Notes under the pieces: generated by a model
The model's input: only the letters and a program-made list of their open reading frames with translations
Told to the model about the DNA's origin: nothing
The model's database searches: none
In this document: one piece after another, positions 24,301 through 34,693 of the stretch
How positions within the stretch are numbered: the first letter of the stretch is position 1
Layout of the letters: every line of letters begins with the position of its first letter
Made by a program: the position numbers and the translations under genes
DNA from: Galaxea fascicularis
Lineage: Eukaryota > Cnidaria > Anthozoa > Scleractinia > Euphylliidae
DNA: 64,000 bases
Direction: 5' to 3'
Assembly (NCBI GenBank): GCA_948470475.1
Contig: OX419342.1
Location: 25,906,552 to 25,970,551, forward strand

Positions 24301-27300
24301 TTCAGTTTCTGACAATGATCAAGACCTGGCACACAATGAAACACATCCAGAAGCACATGAAGATTTAAACGAATGTGAAGTTCAACAGGAACAACCCAAA
24401 AAACGACAAAAACTAACTGCAAATCAAGAAAGCTACAACAACCAAATGATTAAACAAACACAGGAAAAAAATGAAGCTAGGAAAAACAAATTTAAAGTTG
24501 GAGATATGGTCTCCATTAAAATTGATCGGGTGGACAAGACGTCACCTTTTCATTCGAATCTTCTTCTGGGTAAAATTGAAGAAACTGTAAATACCTATGC
24601 CCGTGTTGTCACCAAGTTTGGTAGAATAAAAACATTAATTTCACCCACCCGTTTATATCCTTGCTCGGTTACCACTCGGAACATTGAACTTGATTACAGT
24701 ACTGAGCTGTCATTTTCTGCAGCATGTAAGAAAGCTATGTAGTATATTTAAATAAGAGATTCTGTCAGTCTTTTTTCAGAATTTAATTAAATGAAATAAA
24801 GAAATGTTAATACTTGTTTATTCGATGGTCACTTGATAGAAGACTATGGCAAAGCTCTGATATGCATTGCTCCCAAGCTAGAACAACAACTCACAACAAA
24901 TACATTACATTCCCCAGCTCTAAGACATAACCACTCCCTAACCCTAACCCTAAAACTAATCATTCCCTAACCCTAAACCTAAACCAAACCATTCCCTAAC
25001 CCTAAACCTAAACCTAACCATTCCCTAACCCTAAACCTAAACCAAACCATTCCCTAACCCTAAACCTAAACCTAACCATTCCCTAACCCTAACCCTAAAC
25101 CTAACCATTCCCTAACCCTAACCCTAAACCTAACCATTCCCTAACCCTAACCCTAAACCTAACCATTCCCTAACCCTAAACCTAAACCAAACCATTCCCT
25201 AACCCTAAACCTAAACCTAACCATTCCCTAACCCTAACCCTAAACCTAACCATTCCCTAACCCTAACCCTAAACCTAACCATTCCCTAACCCTAACCCTA
25301 ACCCTAAACCTAACCATTCCCTAACCCTAACCCTAAACCTAACCATTCCCTAACCCTAACCCTAAACCTAAACCAAACCATTCCCTAACCCTAAACCTAA
25401 AACTAATCATTCCCTAACCCTAAACCTAACCTTAACCATTCCCTAACCCTAAACCTAACCATCTTCTCTAAAAAAAATTAACCGGTTTAAAATAATCAAA
25501 CCAGTTTAAAAATTTTAAACTGGATTAAAAACTTTTTGAACCAGAAAAAAAATTGAACTACAACATATACACACAAGCCTGTAGACAAGTGTGTATACAA
25601 GGAAAATTCAAGTGACAAGTGGAATATTCCATGGTATATCACAAGAAAGCTTTTCATAACTGGTATCTCATAGATAATACATGGCCCTTCACAATGTTCT
25701 GTGGAGTACTGGCAAATATAAAACAGCTTTTCTGCATTCTGATTGGCTGCATTTTCTACTATAATTGTATTGTGTTCTTCCTTCTGTGTTCCTATCAACC
25801 TGCTTGCCTGACTTTTTTCATATTTGTTCCTCTTTAGGGATCTAGAAGACCAAGCTAAAGACCTAGTTTCCCGATTGAAGACCATGAAGGTAATACAAAG
25901 TACACTGTAGAGGTACACTTGACTTAAAGCAGTTCAGATTAACAAAATGTGAATGTTTTGCCGAACTAATGCATTGGAAAGGTTAATTACTATAAAATTG
26001 CAACTTTATATTGCTTTTATCTTTCTTTTCCTGTAACAAAATAGGACATTGATTTCCAGAATGACTGGAAACTTCTCACCATCTGGATTGGAACTGATGA
26101 TCTTTGTCAAGTTTGCAAAGATGTGGTATGAAACATGTTATTAATATCCATGACATACTAATTTTGTCAAACTGAATTATGTAGACCTACCCACTGATTA
26201 TCAGTAATTAGTCCAGTTGGTTGGTCACCAGATTGTTCAAAATTGCAGGGTTTTTTTGTAGCATTTGAAATCATTAAAGTTTGGGTCTTTAATTTGATCA
26301 TTGCAAATGACTGGGTAATACCATTAATTTTAATTTTAGCAATTTATTTAGCCATGGGTATTCCCCATTCCACAACAATACGTGGAATCCCCAGAGCTAT
26401 ACTTTTTGCATATCTTAGCCTAGTTAAAAAATGAGTGAGGGCTCTGTTAACAATGAGAATGTCAAGGTTGTCTCAGAAGGGCATTATCTCCATCCAAAAA
26501 CATGAATTGCCAGTGATCGTAAGCCACTTGAGTATCACTACATATGACAAGATAATATGGTGAATTATTACTTTTCCCTGGTTATTGTTTTGTTTGAACA
26601 GTAGTAGGCATCTTTGCAAGAAATTATTTCCCAAAGTTGTGTGTCCTTTAATTCTAAAATAATTATGATATCATTGTGACTGGTAATAATATGCACACTG
26701 TGATTGGTCAATTTAGTGGGCTGTACTTCACTGTACAGCCCACTAAATTTGAAAGTTTCCTTTTCCTCATGCCTGATTAACCTCAAAGATATAATAAATA
26801 TCTTACAGTGTACCAACCTCCTTTTCTCGGTGCCTACTGTAAGTTACGGATCCTTGTTTTTTTTCCTGTTGATTTATGGCCCTCTTGCTTCGCGCTTGGG
26901 CCATAAGCGAATGGGAAAAAACTCGGTCCGTAACTCACAGCACAGACCTCAAACTCGGTTAGTAAGAGCAACATATTATTCCTTCACAAAAATTACACAA
27001 CTGATTTATTTGTAGGATAAATTTGGTGCCAGGTCATTCATAAAGTACGTGATGCGGACACTTGAATACCTTAAAAAGGAGGTAAGAAACCTTTGAAATT
27101 GTTGTGGCATCGCTTTGCTCTTATTAAGCTTCAGAGCATCAAGATTATTGGGGCATTCAAAACAGTGCCGTCTGCTCACTCTGCTCACGCAGACCAAAAA
27201 GTAGAGTAAACAATTAAGTCATCAGCTTAGTGCAAGAATGTGGTACTTGGCCTTAAAATCCAAATTTCATTTAATAATTTGCTCTACTACACTGTATGTG

Positions 27301-30300
27301 TAACTGACCTTCAGACTGTTTGTCATGTTCTGAGAAATGAAGGCCCATATTTTATTTTGTATTTTGCAAAAAACCTAAGGCTGAACAGAAACAAAAAGGA
27401 TCTTGTGTATAGTTAATTTTTTTACATTTCTTTTTGTTTGGGCTCCTAAAATAAATCACTTGTGCCAGTTTCATGCTGAAGCCATGTGTTAATGTTTAGA
27501 GAATTTTATTGAATATGTTCAAATTGTCACTTATTTGCTGTTTATCAGAACAATCCTATTTCCTTTGAAATATTGTGAAAAGGAACAAATTTGAAATGTC
27601 TTTTTTTCCTGACTAATGGTTAGGTTCCTCGACTGTTTGTGAATGTGGTTCCACCCATGGATGTTTCTTCTCTGTATGAGTTGCACGAAGAAAGCACCAA
27701 ACCCTGCGAAATCATGGGATGGTAGGTTGCATCTGGCACATGTATTATTTGTCAGTAGAACTTTGGCTTTGACAACATCTTTAGAGCTGTTTTCTGGCTG
27801 TAAAGAATTACAATACTGTAATATTGCAAGTTGGGAATACTAAAACATGGGTAAGCTGTGCAACACTCAACTTTTGCTGTTACCACAGGGCACCATTTTG
27901 GGGGTTGCTCCATTAACCAGCTGTTATCCATGTATTATAAAAGTATTTAACCATGGGTAGAGATCTGAGTGGAAGCAAATGGCAAAGTGACAAGACCTAC
28001 ATGAATGGCCATTAGATACAAGTTAATAATTTATTATAATATTGTAGTTGTAACTAATGCTTTTGCTGTTGACAGACTCTTGAATCACTGGATCGCTGGT
28101 GCTTATTTTTTGTACAGGAACTCCTGTCCATGCTTGAAGGAAGGTTCTGCTGGAAGATTAACCATTTCTGAAGAAGCAAAAAAGAACAAGGTACATGTTG
28201 CCAAGGCTCTGCTTCCCTTGATTTTGTAATAATTTGTCAATGTCTTTGGCAAGCAAATTTGTGGTTCCAGAAAAATTAATGTTCATATCCCTCCCATGGA
28301 AGGTTTTTTTGGTTCAAACATGCACCTTCCCATCCCTCTAGAAAATCCAATTTAGCTCCATACTTTTCTTTATAAAATGTTTGCTTTTGCCACCCACCTC
28401 CCCTTGGAATTCCCATTAACCTTCCATGGAGAGATGTGGATATTTTCCTGGAACTGCGTGCATTGTACATCAGTGCCACTACACTCCTTGTATCTGCTAT
28501 GAGTAAGACAACTGCATCACATCTGCATGACTTTCCATGCATATTTCCCTTTAGTACTAGTCTTTTGATCAATTGAAATTTTTTTATCACTTGCGTAGTA
28601 CATGTAGGTAATTCAGATCAAGTAGTTAGATCATGCATATTTCCCTGCAGTACTTTTGATGAATTAAAATTATTATTATTTTTTTTATCACTTTCTGGGT
28701 AATTCAGATCAAGTACATGTAGTTAACCTACTGTAGGTAATGATCATTTCAAGCACAATAATCCCAATGCCCATGATTTTATAGACAGCTTTAATTTTGT
28801 CTGCATGAGCCATACTAAGTAACACATAAATTGCAAATCAGGAAGGATCATTGTTGACTTTGATACTTTGATACTTTTTCCAAGTTGTAACTTTTATCTG
28901 CAAAGCATTTAACTGGCCTAGACTAGCCTTTGCTACCTGCCGGTAATTGCTTAAATGTGAATGTAAATGATTTTACAAACAAACACCAACTGTTGTCTTG
29001 TCTGTTGTCACTTGACTCAAATAAATACAGTACCTTCTGAATGAACTTGTGAACAGTGGACAGTATGACACATGGGATGGCTTTGCTGTGGTTGTTCAAC
29101 CTGCTCTTCAAGTGCCTCCAAGAACTGAGGTACCCAATGAAATATTCTTCAATAAGGATATATATGTTAGCATATCCCTGGAAAAGTAAATGACTGAGTT
29201 ATTTAAGTGTTATGTGTGGTTCCAGAAGACATCCATACCTCCCCCACAGGATTTTTTGGTTTGCACCCCCCATGCCTCCCTCGGTTACTGTTGCTTTGCC
29301 ACCCCCCCCTCCCCCTTGGAATTTCCATTAACCTTCTGGGGGGGGTATTGATATTTTCTAGAACTGCACAATAGGGACTTGGTGTTAAGAGCAACATCAC
29401 TGCAAAGTGAGACTTGTTGTCTGGCAGGGGACTGACCTCAAAAGGATTTAAAACTGACCCTCTCTTTATTTTCAAATTGTTATTTTCGTATGTCACAAAA
29501 TTTATGTAAACCTGGTTTCAGTAACTGTTCAAGTATCTGATTCACTGTTTGATTGTTCGTTTTAATTGTTATTTTCGTATGTCACAAAATTTATGTAAAC
29601 CTGGTTTCAGTAACTGTTCAAGTATCTGAATCACTGTTTGATTGTTCGTTGGACCAATCAGACTCATTCTTAATTCGTCCAGGGGCTTTACTTTTTGTAA
29701 AAATAGTAGGGTACTTGATTTGAAATAGGCAGGCAACAGTGTGATTTTGTTTGGGTTGCCCCTTTGGGCAGTGAAGGTCAGTGAAGGTCAGGGTTATGTG
29801 TTCAGAGTACACAGTCAGGTAGTCCAACACTGGTTCCTGGCTTAATATTCTAATAAAAACCCTGGAAATAGTTTGAAGATGAAGCAAGGGAATCATCACT
29901 AGTGATCTCTTGTCCTATACTATCCTGTTCACTTCTTTATGCTGTTAAAATTGTCAGTTATCTGAATGCAGTGATGTAGTCAGTTACGAACTATGAAGGC
30001 CCCGTAAACAAAGAAAAAAACCCAGCCATGGACTGAACAACTTTGAAATAAGTGTTTTGCCAAAATTTCAGCTAGTGATAATATTAAGCTCTCTTAACAA
30101 TTATTTCAGTTGGTGTTCAAAATGCCATTAATTTGCCCTTAGTAATAACCCAGTGAAGGCCTGTGCTTACCTATGTTATTAAACTTGGTGATCTTGAAGG
30201 TGACAAGGGCTTGTTCTCTTTGTAGGATGGCAAGTTAGTGAAGTCATTTTTCGGCCTGGACTGCCTGCATTTCTCAGCTCGCGGCCATGCGGCAGCAGCT

Positions 30301-31605
30301 TTAGCCTTGTGGAGGAACATGGTTCGTTGGTTAACAAATTTCATTGTTTTTGTTAAGGTAGTGCTCACACCTCATTAGAGTAGTTACCGTACTACTTGGT
30401 AAATACGTTCTGAAATAAGCAAACGTTAATGCTCAGCTGACTTCATTTTCAGTTGGAGTCATTTGGTTCAAAGACAAAAGGATGGGGAAATCAGGAGATC
30501 CTAAAGTGTCCATCTGAGGTATGCCTAGTTTTCATATGTTGCGAAAATCCCAGACAATCGGGAATTTCACTGTTTGCCGACCATCCCAGATTATGCAGAC
30601 TAATGAAAACTGGAAATCGTAGACATCCCAGATAGTCTGGGATGGCTGGGGGCAAATCAGAAGTGTTTCTATTTTCCTGACGCATCCCAGATTTCAGCAA
30701 TGGTCAGTGATCATTCCTGACATATGAAATGGTGGTTTTCCAATATCTCAGCAAAATCTGGGATAGTTGGGAAACAAGGTCATCATGACCATTTATAACA
30801 TAGCTACATTCTAACGCGCGTTCTTATTGGCTAATATTTTATGAAAAAGAAACGGATGGTTCATAGAGATGGTTCAGGCTGACGTCAGTGTCAATGAAAT
30901 TTCTTGCCAGCAAAACTTTTTTCACAGCTTTTTTAACTTAACGTTAGGTATTATAATGGCTGGTCAACCCAGCATCTGAGGTAGGGTGTTTCTATGACTT
31001 TGAAGACCTAAAAAACGTGTCTGAAATGGTTGCAGAAGTATTGGAAGCGTCTAAAGATCAACAAAGCGAAAGTGCTACCAGTGAAAACAACCGCTTCGCA
31101 AATTTATCCGAGCGGGATTACGAAAAAATATTCGAAGATAAACAATCAAACAAGACCAAGAAAAACACTAACTGGTATGTTTCTATGATCAAGAGTGAGT
31201 TTCAAATTGTCGTGTAATTTCGACTCCATTTTCAGCAACTGTACGATTCAAAATGTGCAAGTCGTGGTCTCTTCGGCGACCCCTTCAAAATGACTCGTAA
31301 GACCCAAGACGTTTTAAAGCATGCATCATTTTGAATGGTGATTTTAAAGAAACTTTTTCCTTGACATCTTAACTAAATATTTTAAGCTGGAAGGCTTATG
31401 TGTGGTATTTTGATACACTTATTTTGTCACTCGCAGATGTAAGCGTGTAAAAGTAAATGTGTTTTTGAAAAACAAGTCATTCTATTTTTAGTATGCACCC
31501 GCGCGGTTAAGAGAATATGTAATTTGATCAGTACAGAAAAAGCGACTTTTCAGCGCGAAAAATGTCTCGCTATGTTATAAAAGCAATGGACAATGTCTAG
31601 CCGGT

Positions 31606-31641
<36 letters not shown>

Positions 31642-31712
31642 GAGAGCACTTAGGTAGCTAGAGATGCTCTCGGCTGCGCCTCGAGCATCTCTTATGCTAC
31701 CTTCGTGCTCTC

Positions 31713-31748
<36 letters not shown>

Positions 31749-33155
31749 ACGCTAGACATTGTCCATTCCTTTACTGGGATATTTCCGACATATGAAGATT
31801 TATTTCATGTTAATTTTGCTGGTCCTCAGTAAAAATATTCCTAACATTACTGATCAAACTTAATCGAATGATTGGATTTAATTAGTTGGATAATGAAATA
31901 CAATTAAACCCAAAAAAATTGTGTGAGTTCAATTTCCCATGTTTCAATCGAACGCAATCATCGTACTCTCCAGCCTCAAATCAAATGTAGTTGAACCTAA
32001 TCAAACTTACCCTGGGTGCCAGAGGTTATTTTTTTTCATTTGGTTGAGGGAAATTATGCGGTTGGCCACAAGGCGCAAAGCTCGGAGAGGAAAAAAATAA
32101 CCTCTGGTCACACGAATAATAAATCTCATTTCCAGGTGACAAATTAGTTCAGAATTTGAACTAGTTCATTGATTGGTTCTTCAAAGAAAACAACAATAAT
32201 TTATTGTGATTGGCTTACGAAAAGCGTGGTTTCCCAGCCGACATAAAACAAGAACTATGATTGGCTTAGGAACAGCGTGGTTTCCCCGGCGACAGCACAG
32301 CACGGAAATGAGATTCATTATTCATGTGACCAGACGTTATTTTTAACTCACAAACGTAGCCGCAGCTTCACCACGTAATTTCCCTCAACCAAATGAAAAA
32401 ACAAAATAACGTCTGGCGCCCAGGGTAAATCAAACTCAGCCAAACTTAAAACAAATGAAATGGAACATTAAGTTCAATTTGGTTTGATTAGAAACACTCT
32501 TATTCTAAAATTGTACAAGTACTTTGTCAATTCCTTGTGATCAAAATGGTTGATCTCGTAACAGGAAGAATATTCCCAGTCTAAATGAATTCTTGAACTT
32601 CAGAGGTACTCAACCCTTGCATTTGCCTGACACAGCAGTTGGCAGAACTTAAAATCGGAGAGTGCCATACTCTAAAGACAACGAAGTGTCAATTGGAGAG
32701 GTGCCTGTAAATAAAGCCTTAAGTTACTTCTGAAAAATTGCCAGATTCTCCTTCTAAATTATCTGAATCACAAGGAGAATTTGACATTACATCAAAAGTC
32801 ACATAGGACCTTATTCCATGTACACCCCTTCAATAATTATTGACCATTAGGCTTTTAATCTGTAAATTGATTGTTATATGCTTCATATAATTTCCCTCAG
32901 GGTAAGCCATTCTTGTCAACTAAGACAAACAGTAAGATGGTCATAAGTGAGATCAGCGATGACGGTGATGACTATGATGACAAGAAGTCATCATCAGATG
33001 ACTTTCCACCTGCTGCTGCTGTGTCGCTTGCCGTTTGTTTGACAGCTGTGGTGGTGATTGTTGTGGTGTCTGTTTGGAGAACCCATAAGTCACGACGGAG
33101 ACCTGAGGCATTGAGACTTCTGTATGCGCCAGGGCCACACAAACCCAGGATTTAA
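15374..33155 (+). CDS. Ig-domain / phospholipase-B1-like GDSL membrane protein (possible pseudoenzyme)
   Basis: A 17-exon gene for 597 aa. Exons: 15374-15434, 16435-16806, 17303-17430, 17582-17645, 18996-19054, 19602-19669, 20301-20344, 20612-20723, 25838-25889, 26045-26125, 27016-27081, 27624-27721, 28118-28190, 29031-29129, 30226-30321, 30453-30518, 32901-33155. All phases agree. Order: signal peptide (1-20); Ig-like domain with C70, W92 and C132 in D-x-L-G-x-Y-x-C; linker; PLB1-type lipase from about residue 209 ([17 protein letters not shown]) to 512; acidic stalk; transmembrane helix about 551-572; basic 25-residue tail. PLB1 enzymes cleave acyl chains of phospholipids at the cell surface. 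The GDSL nucleophile is replaced (GDT, T226) and the GxND Asn is Asp (GTDD), while D339 and H474 (DCLH) remain. Catalysis is therefore doubtful. Introns 3 and 15 use the rare donor GTTCGT. Confidence 0.85.
16848..17004. repeat. Foldback element in intron 2
   Basis: Arms of about 60 bp at 16848-16912 and 16942-17004 are near-perfect reverse complements, for example CGGTATTGAACTGGATCTAG against its complement, with a loop of about 30 bp. It is non-coding. The short ORFs on both strands here are artefacts of the palindrome. Confidence 0.85.
19993..20113. repeat. Palindromic hairpin in intron 6
   Basis: A 121-bp near-perfect palindrome lies between the exons ending 19669 and starting 20301. The arms begin AGTAGTGCTCAAACTGCC and end with its near complement. 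The centre is AATTAATTATTAATT. Confidence 0.85.
20417..21358. repeat. Duplicated intron segment and palindromic repeat around exon 8
   Basis: A block of about 170 bp (20417-20583) that ends just before exon 8 (20612-20723) recurs after the exon at about 21023-21193, and partly again at 21233-21296. A TTATTCCATTCRCGCTTGTTGG motif sits at 20976-21012 and 21190-21225, and in inverted form at about 21325-21358. The duplicated copies do not contain the exon itself. Confidence 0.7.
21958..24742 (+). pseudogene. KRBA2/GIN-like integrase gene, interrupted
   Basis: Retroviral-type integrase of a DNA transposon. The 5' part is 21958-22307 (ATG at 21958, or 22015 beginning MAEASDEP), and the 3' part is 23587-24742. 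They are separated by a 1273-bp transposon, and removing that insertion with one copy of its duplication keeps the frame. A TGA at 23639-23641 is an extra nonsense codon. The C-terminal part shows DDE-type residues: Asp in DLMDF, Asp in LTDNGKEF and Glu in LVEQSNRSW, followed by a conserved TPYEAVYG region. Resemblance is to the integrase domains annotated as KRAB-A domain-containing 2-like in invertebrates. It lies on the same strand as the host gene, inside its intron 8, and is probably inactive. Confidence 0.75.
22308..23580. mobile_element. 1273-bp non-autonomous transposon, TAAAAG duplication
   Basis: Perfect 14-bp terminal inverted repeats (GAGGGTCCAAAATA and its complement) are flanked by the direct repeat TAAAAG at 22302-22307 and 23581-23586. 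Both subterminal regions carry many copies of CATCCCGC (GCGGGATG), most densely at 23400-23575. There is no transposase. It interrupts the integrase gene at a codon, and precise excision would restore continuity. The superfamily is not assigned, since a 6-bp duplication is uncommon. Confidence 0.85.
24930..25462. repeat. Telomere-like CCCTAA minisatellite
   Basis: About 530 bp of CCCTAA-derived repeats are organised into higher-order units of about 24-36 bp that begin with CCATTCCCTAACCC and continue with CCTAAA or CCTAACC variants. CCCTAA is the complement of the TTAGGG animal telomere repeat. Its position just inside the right inverted repeat of the transposon, and the regular CCATT punctuation, argue for an internal minisatellite rather than a true chromosome end. 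Confidence 0.9.
26710..26751. repeat. Short hairpin in intron 10
   Basis: CAATTTAGTGGGCTGTAC is followed by a 7-base loop and its complement. It lies between the exons ending 26125 and starting 27016. It may be a small stem-loop repeat. Confidence 0.6.
26826..26937. repeat. Imperfect foldback in intron 10
   Basis: GTTACGGATCC..TTATGGCCC on the left pairs imperfectly with GGGCCATAA..GGTCCGTAAC on the right, bracketing GCTTCGCGC. It is an old inverted repeat and non-coding. Confidence 0.5.
28535..28725. repeat. Tandem duplication in intron 13
   Basis: Two diverged copies of a unit of about 95 bp lie side by side. Each has GCATATTTCCCT, then AGTACT, TTGAT and a shared GTAATTCAGATCAAGTA. Confidence 0.65.
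29476..29650. repeat. 89-bp tandem duplication in intron 14
   Basis: Two nearly identical direct copies, 29476-29564 and 29565-29650, each run from ATTGTTATTTTCGTATGTCA to TGTTTGATTGTTCGTT. The near identity suggests a recent event. Confidence 0.9.
31017..31196 (+). pseudogene. Fragment resembling a DUF3504/ZMYM2-QRICH1-like N-terminus (tentative)
   Basis: An open frame begins upstream of [13 protein letters not shown] and includes [20 protein letters not shown] followed by NKTKKNT. This resembles the short N-terminal segment found before tyrosine-recombinase-like DUF3504 domains in ZMYM2/QRICH1-like and Crypton-like proteins. A possible donor, AAGA|GTGAGT, follows. No downstream recombinase domain is present, so it is probably a stranded repeat fragment in intron 16 of the Ig-lipase gene. 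Confidence 0.3.
31584..31767. repeat. Large palindrome in intron 16
   Basis: Arms of about 80 bp (start AATGGACAATGTCTAG, containing CCAACTATCCAAGTGCATCC) are near-perfect reverse complements around a short centre rich in GATGCTCTCGG/CGAGCATCTC. It is a non-coding foldback element. Confidence 0.85.
32008..32427. mobile_element. MITE-like inverted-repeat element in intron 16
   Basis: Terminal inverted repeats of about 45 bp (ACCCTGGGTGCCAGAGGTTA, then CATTTGGTTGAGGGAAATTA) end in the complementary CGCCCAGGGTA. Secondary inverted and direct modules occur inside (GCGTGGTTTCCC twice). It is non-coding and 420 bp long. Confidence 0.75.
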
Positions 33156-33540
33156 GTTCCAATGAAGCAGGTCTGCTCTAGCAGTTTTTAAAACTGGAAA
33201 CGTTCATTGTTTTTGCTGCGAGCTTGCAGGTCAAGTCTACTCCCATCATCAGCAAGTTAATGACACGACTGAAATCCCTGGGTCCAGTTGTTCAGAAGAC
33301 AGATAATAAATCTAAGATCAAATGTGACATGACAGTTTAAAAAAAATGGATTAGTAATACAAAGTTTGAGGAAGAGGAGTTGTCCTAGCAAAAATGTAAG
33401 GGTGAAAGCTTCTTGTGAAAAGTCTATTTGTTGGTAATTTTAAGTTCACACTAAAACCCAGCATTTGCTTAGTCATGCTTTCAACAACTGGGTTATCATC
33501 TGTGAATATTAACGTGATACTTGGAGGAATGCTTCTTTGT
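33156..33540. other. 3' flank of the Ig-lipase gene
   Basis: Follows the TAA stop at 33153-33155. An AATAAA at about 33306 is a possible polyadenylation signal. No other gene was seen. Confidence 0.4.
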
Positions 33541-33760
33541 GTCCAGCATAATTTTCGGGCACTTCAATTTTCAGCTAAGAAATCCGAACAGATCAAATTT
33601 TTCTAGCTGATTATAAACAACTCTTTCAACAGTCTTTAAACAGTATAAGGAGCCTAGAAATATCCCTCAAAGTTTTTTTTGTTGAATTTGCTCGTTGGGT
33701 GCCCCTGAAATACTGGCACCGCACGTTTTGCAAGCTTATGCTTATATCAACACAAGCACT

Positions 33761-33935
33761 AGCCTGCAAACAGGCTCCCCATTTGGGTATTCCGAGAGAT
33801 GGTCGTGTCGACTTGCTCTTAAATGGCACGCGGTCAAAGCTCCGCCCCAATCTCCTAGCTTTTGACCGCGCGCCATTAGAAAGCAAATCTCGGAATAACC
33901 CATACGGAGAGCCTGTTTGTAGGCTACACAAGCAC
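33761..33935. repeat. Foldback element
   Basis: Arms AGCCTGCAAACAGGCTCCCC..ATTCCGAGA and TCTCGGAATAACC..GCCTGTTTGTAGGCT are reverse complements with divergence. A GCACGCGGTCAAAGCTCCG segment and its inverse occur inside. Opposite-strand ORFs here are palindrome artefacts. Confidence 0.8.
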
Positions 33936-34428
33936 TGTCGAGTGTACTCGGAAAATGAGATCTGTTAGGGAGGGCAATGCAATTTTCTGTACCTTGATGA
34001 TCAACATGATACCTTAGTGCTGAAATAAAATAAAGAAAGGAATTCAGATCTCCTTCTGTCAAGTTTGTGTATTATAACGACAACCGTGTTGATATCACTG
34101 TGATTGCCACGTGGGTTCAGACGTCCTGATCGCGAGCCTACTAGAATACCTGTTTAATTAAAAGCGAAAACGACTGTCACAGAAAACAGAAAACTAAGTG
34201 TGATTTATCGGTGTTGCATGCATGTTGACCTACTGTCCAAAATTATATTTCGCTAATTTTAACAGTAGTATTTATCATTGCTGGCATTTATTTTATTATA
34301 CTGGTATTATTCATTGTCACGCTAGAGATACATACGGTAAATACTAAAGCCATTGTCACGTTACCTGTGTGCTATTAGAAGTATCCGCCGTTCAAAACCT
34401 TTTACAGTATTTTCAAGGAACGAGGGTT

Positions 34429-34693
34429 GTCCAATACACTCAACTAGACTCTAGTTGTGTATGCTTGTATTCTAGTTGTGTCTAGTTGCGAACACGGCTT
34501 AAAGAACGAGGTGTATCACTTGTGTAGTGTGCTTGTCTCGGGTCATGGCTTAAAGAACGAGGTATAACTCCACTGAACTCTGATGGACTCCAGTTGACAA
34601 TTTTTTTGGACTTGGTTTCATTTCACTAGACTTCGAGTAACTCCAGTGGACTCTTGGGTTTGACGACTAGAGTCTAGTCGAGTGTGTTGGACA
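34429..34693. repeat. Inverted-repeat unit within host repeat copy 1
   Basis: TGTCCAATACACTCAACTAG at the left is mirrored by CTAGTCGAGTGTGTTGGACA at the right. The direct repeat GGCTTAAAGAACGAGGT occurs twice inside. The left part is also present at 62999-63145. Confidence 0.7.

Larger units (their letters stand above)
21363..25681. mobile_element. Inverted-repeat DNA transposon with KRBA2/GIN-like integrase, in intron 8
   Basis: Long, diverged inverted repeats bound a 4.3-kb segment. The left end (21363-21540) contains GAGACACCAGTTAT, ACCATGGAATAT and TATATGTTGTAGTTCAATTT in that order. The right end (25480-25681) has the same order inverted. Both inner edges are rich in AACCAGTT-type words. 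Inside are an integrase gene, a 1273-bp secondary insertion and a telomere-like minisatellite. The exact outer ends and target duplication are uncertain because the left end abuts another repeat. An integrase-type transposase with long inverted repeats fits GIN/GINGER-related cut-and-paste elements, but that assignment is inference. Confidence 0.65.

Noticed and set aside
23651..24742. Independent intact integrase gene starting at 23651
   Set aside because: The in-phase upstream part exists at 21958-22307 and 23587-23638. The 23651 start only follows a nonsense codon, and it is not an ATG-context start for the full domain.
24930..25462. CRISPR-like array or true telomere
   Set aside because: Repeats are contiguous CCCTAA variants without unique spacers, and normal sequence continues on both sides.
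33626..33968. ORFs on both strands of about 90-106 codons
   Set aside because: They read through a foldback element. The opposite-strand translations mirror each other.
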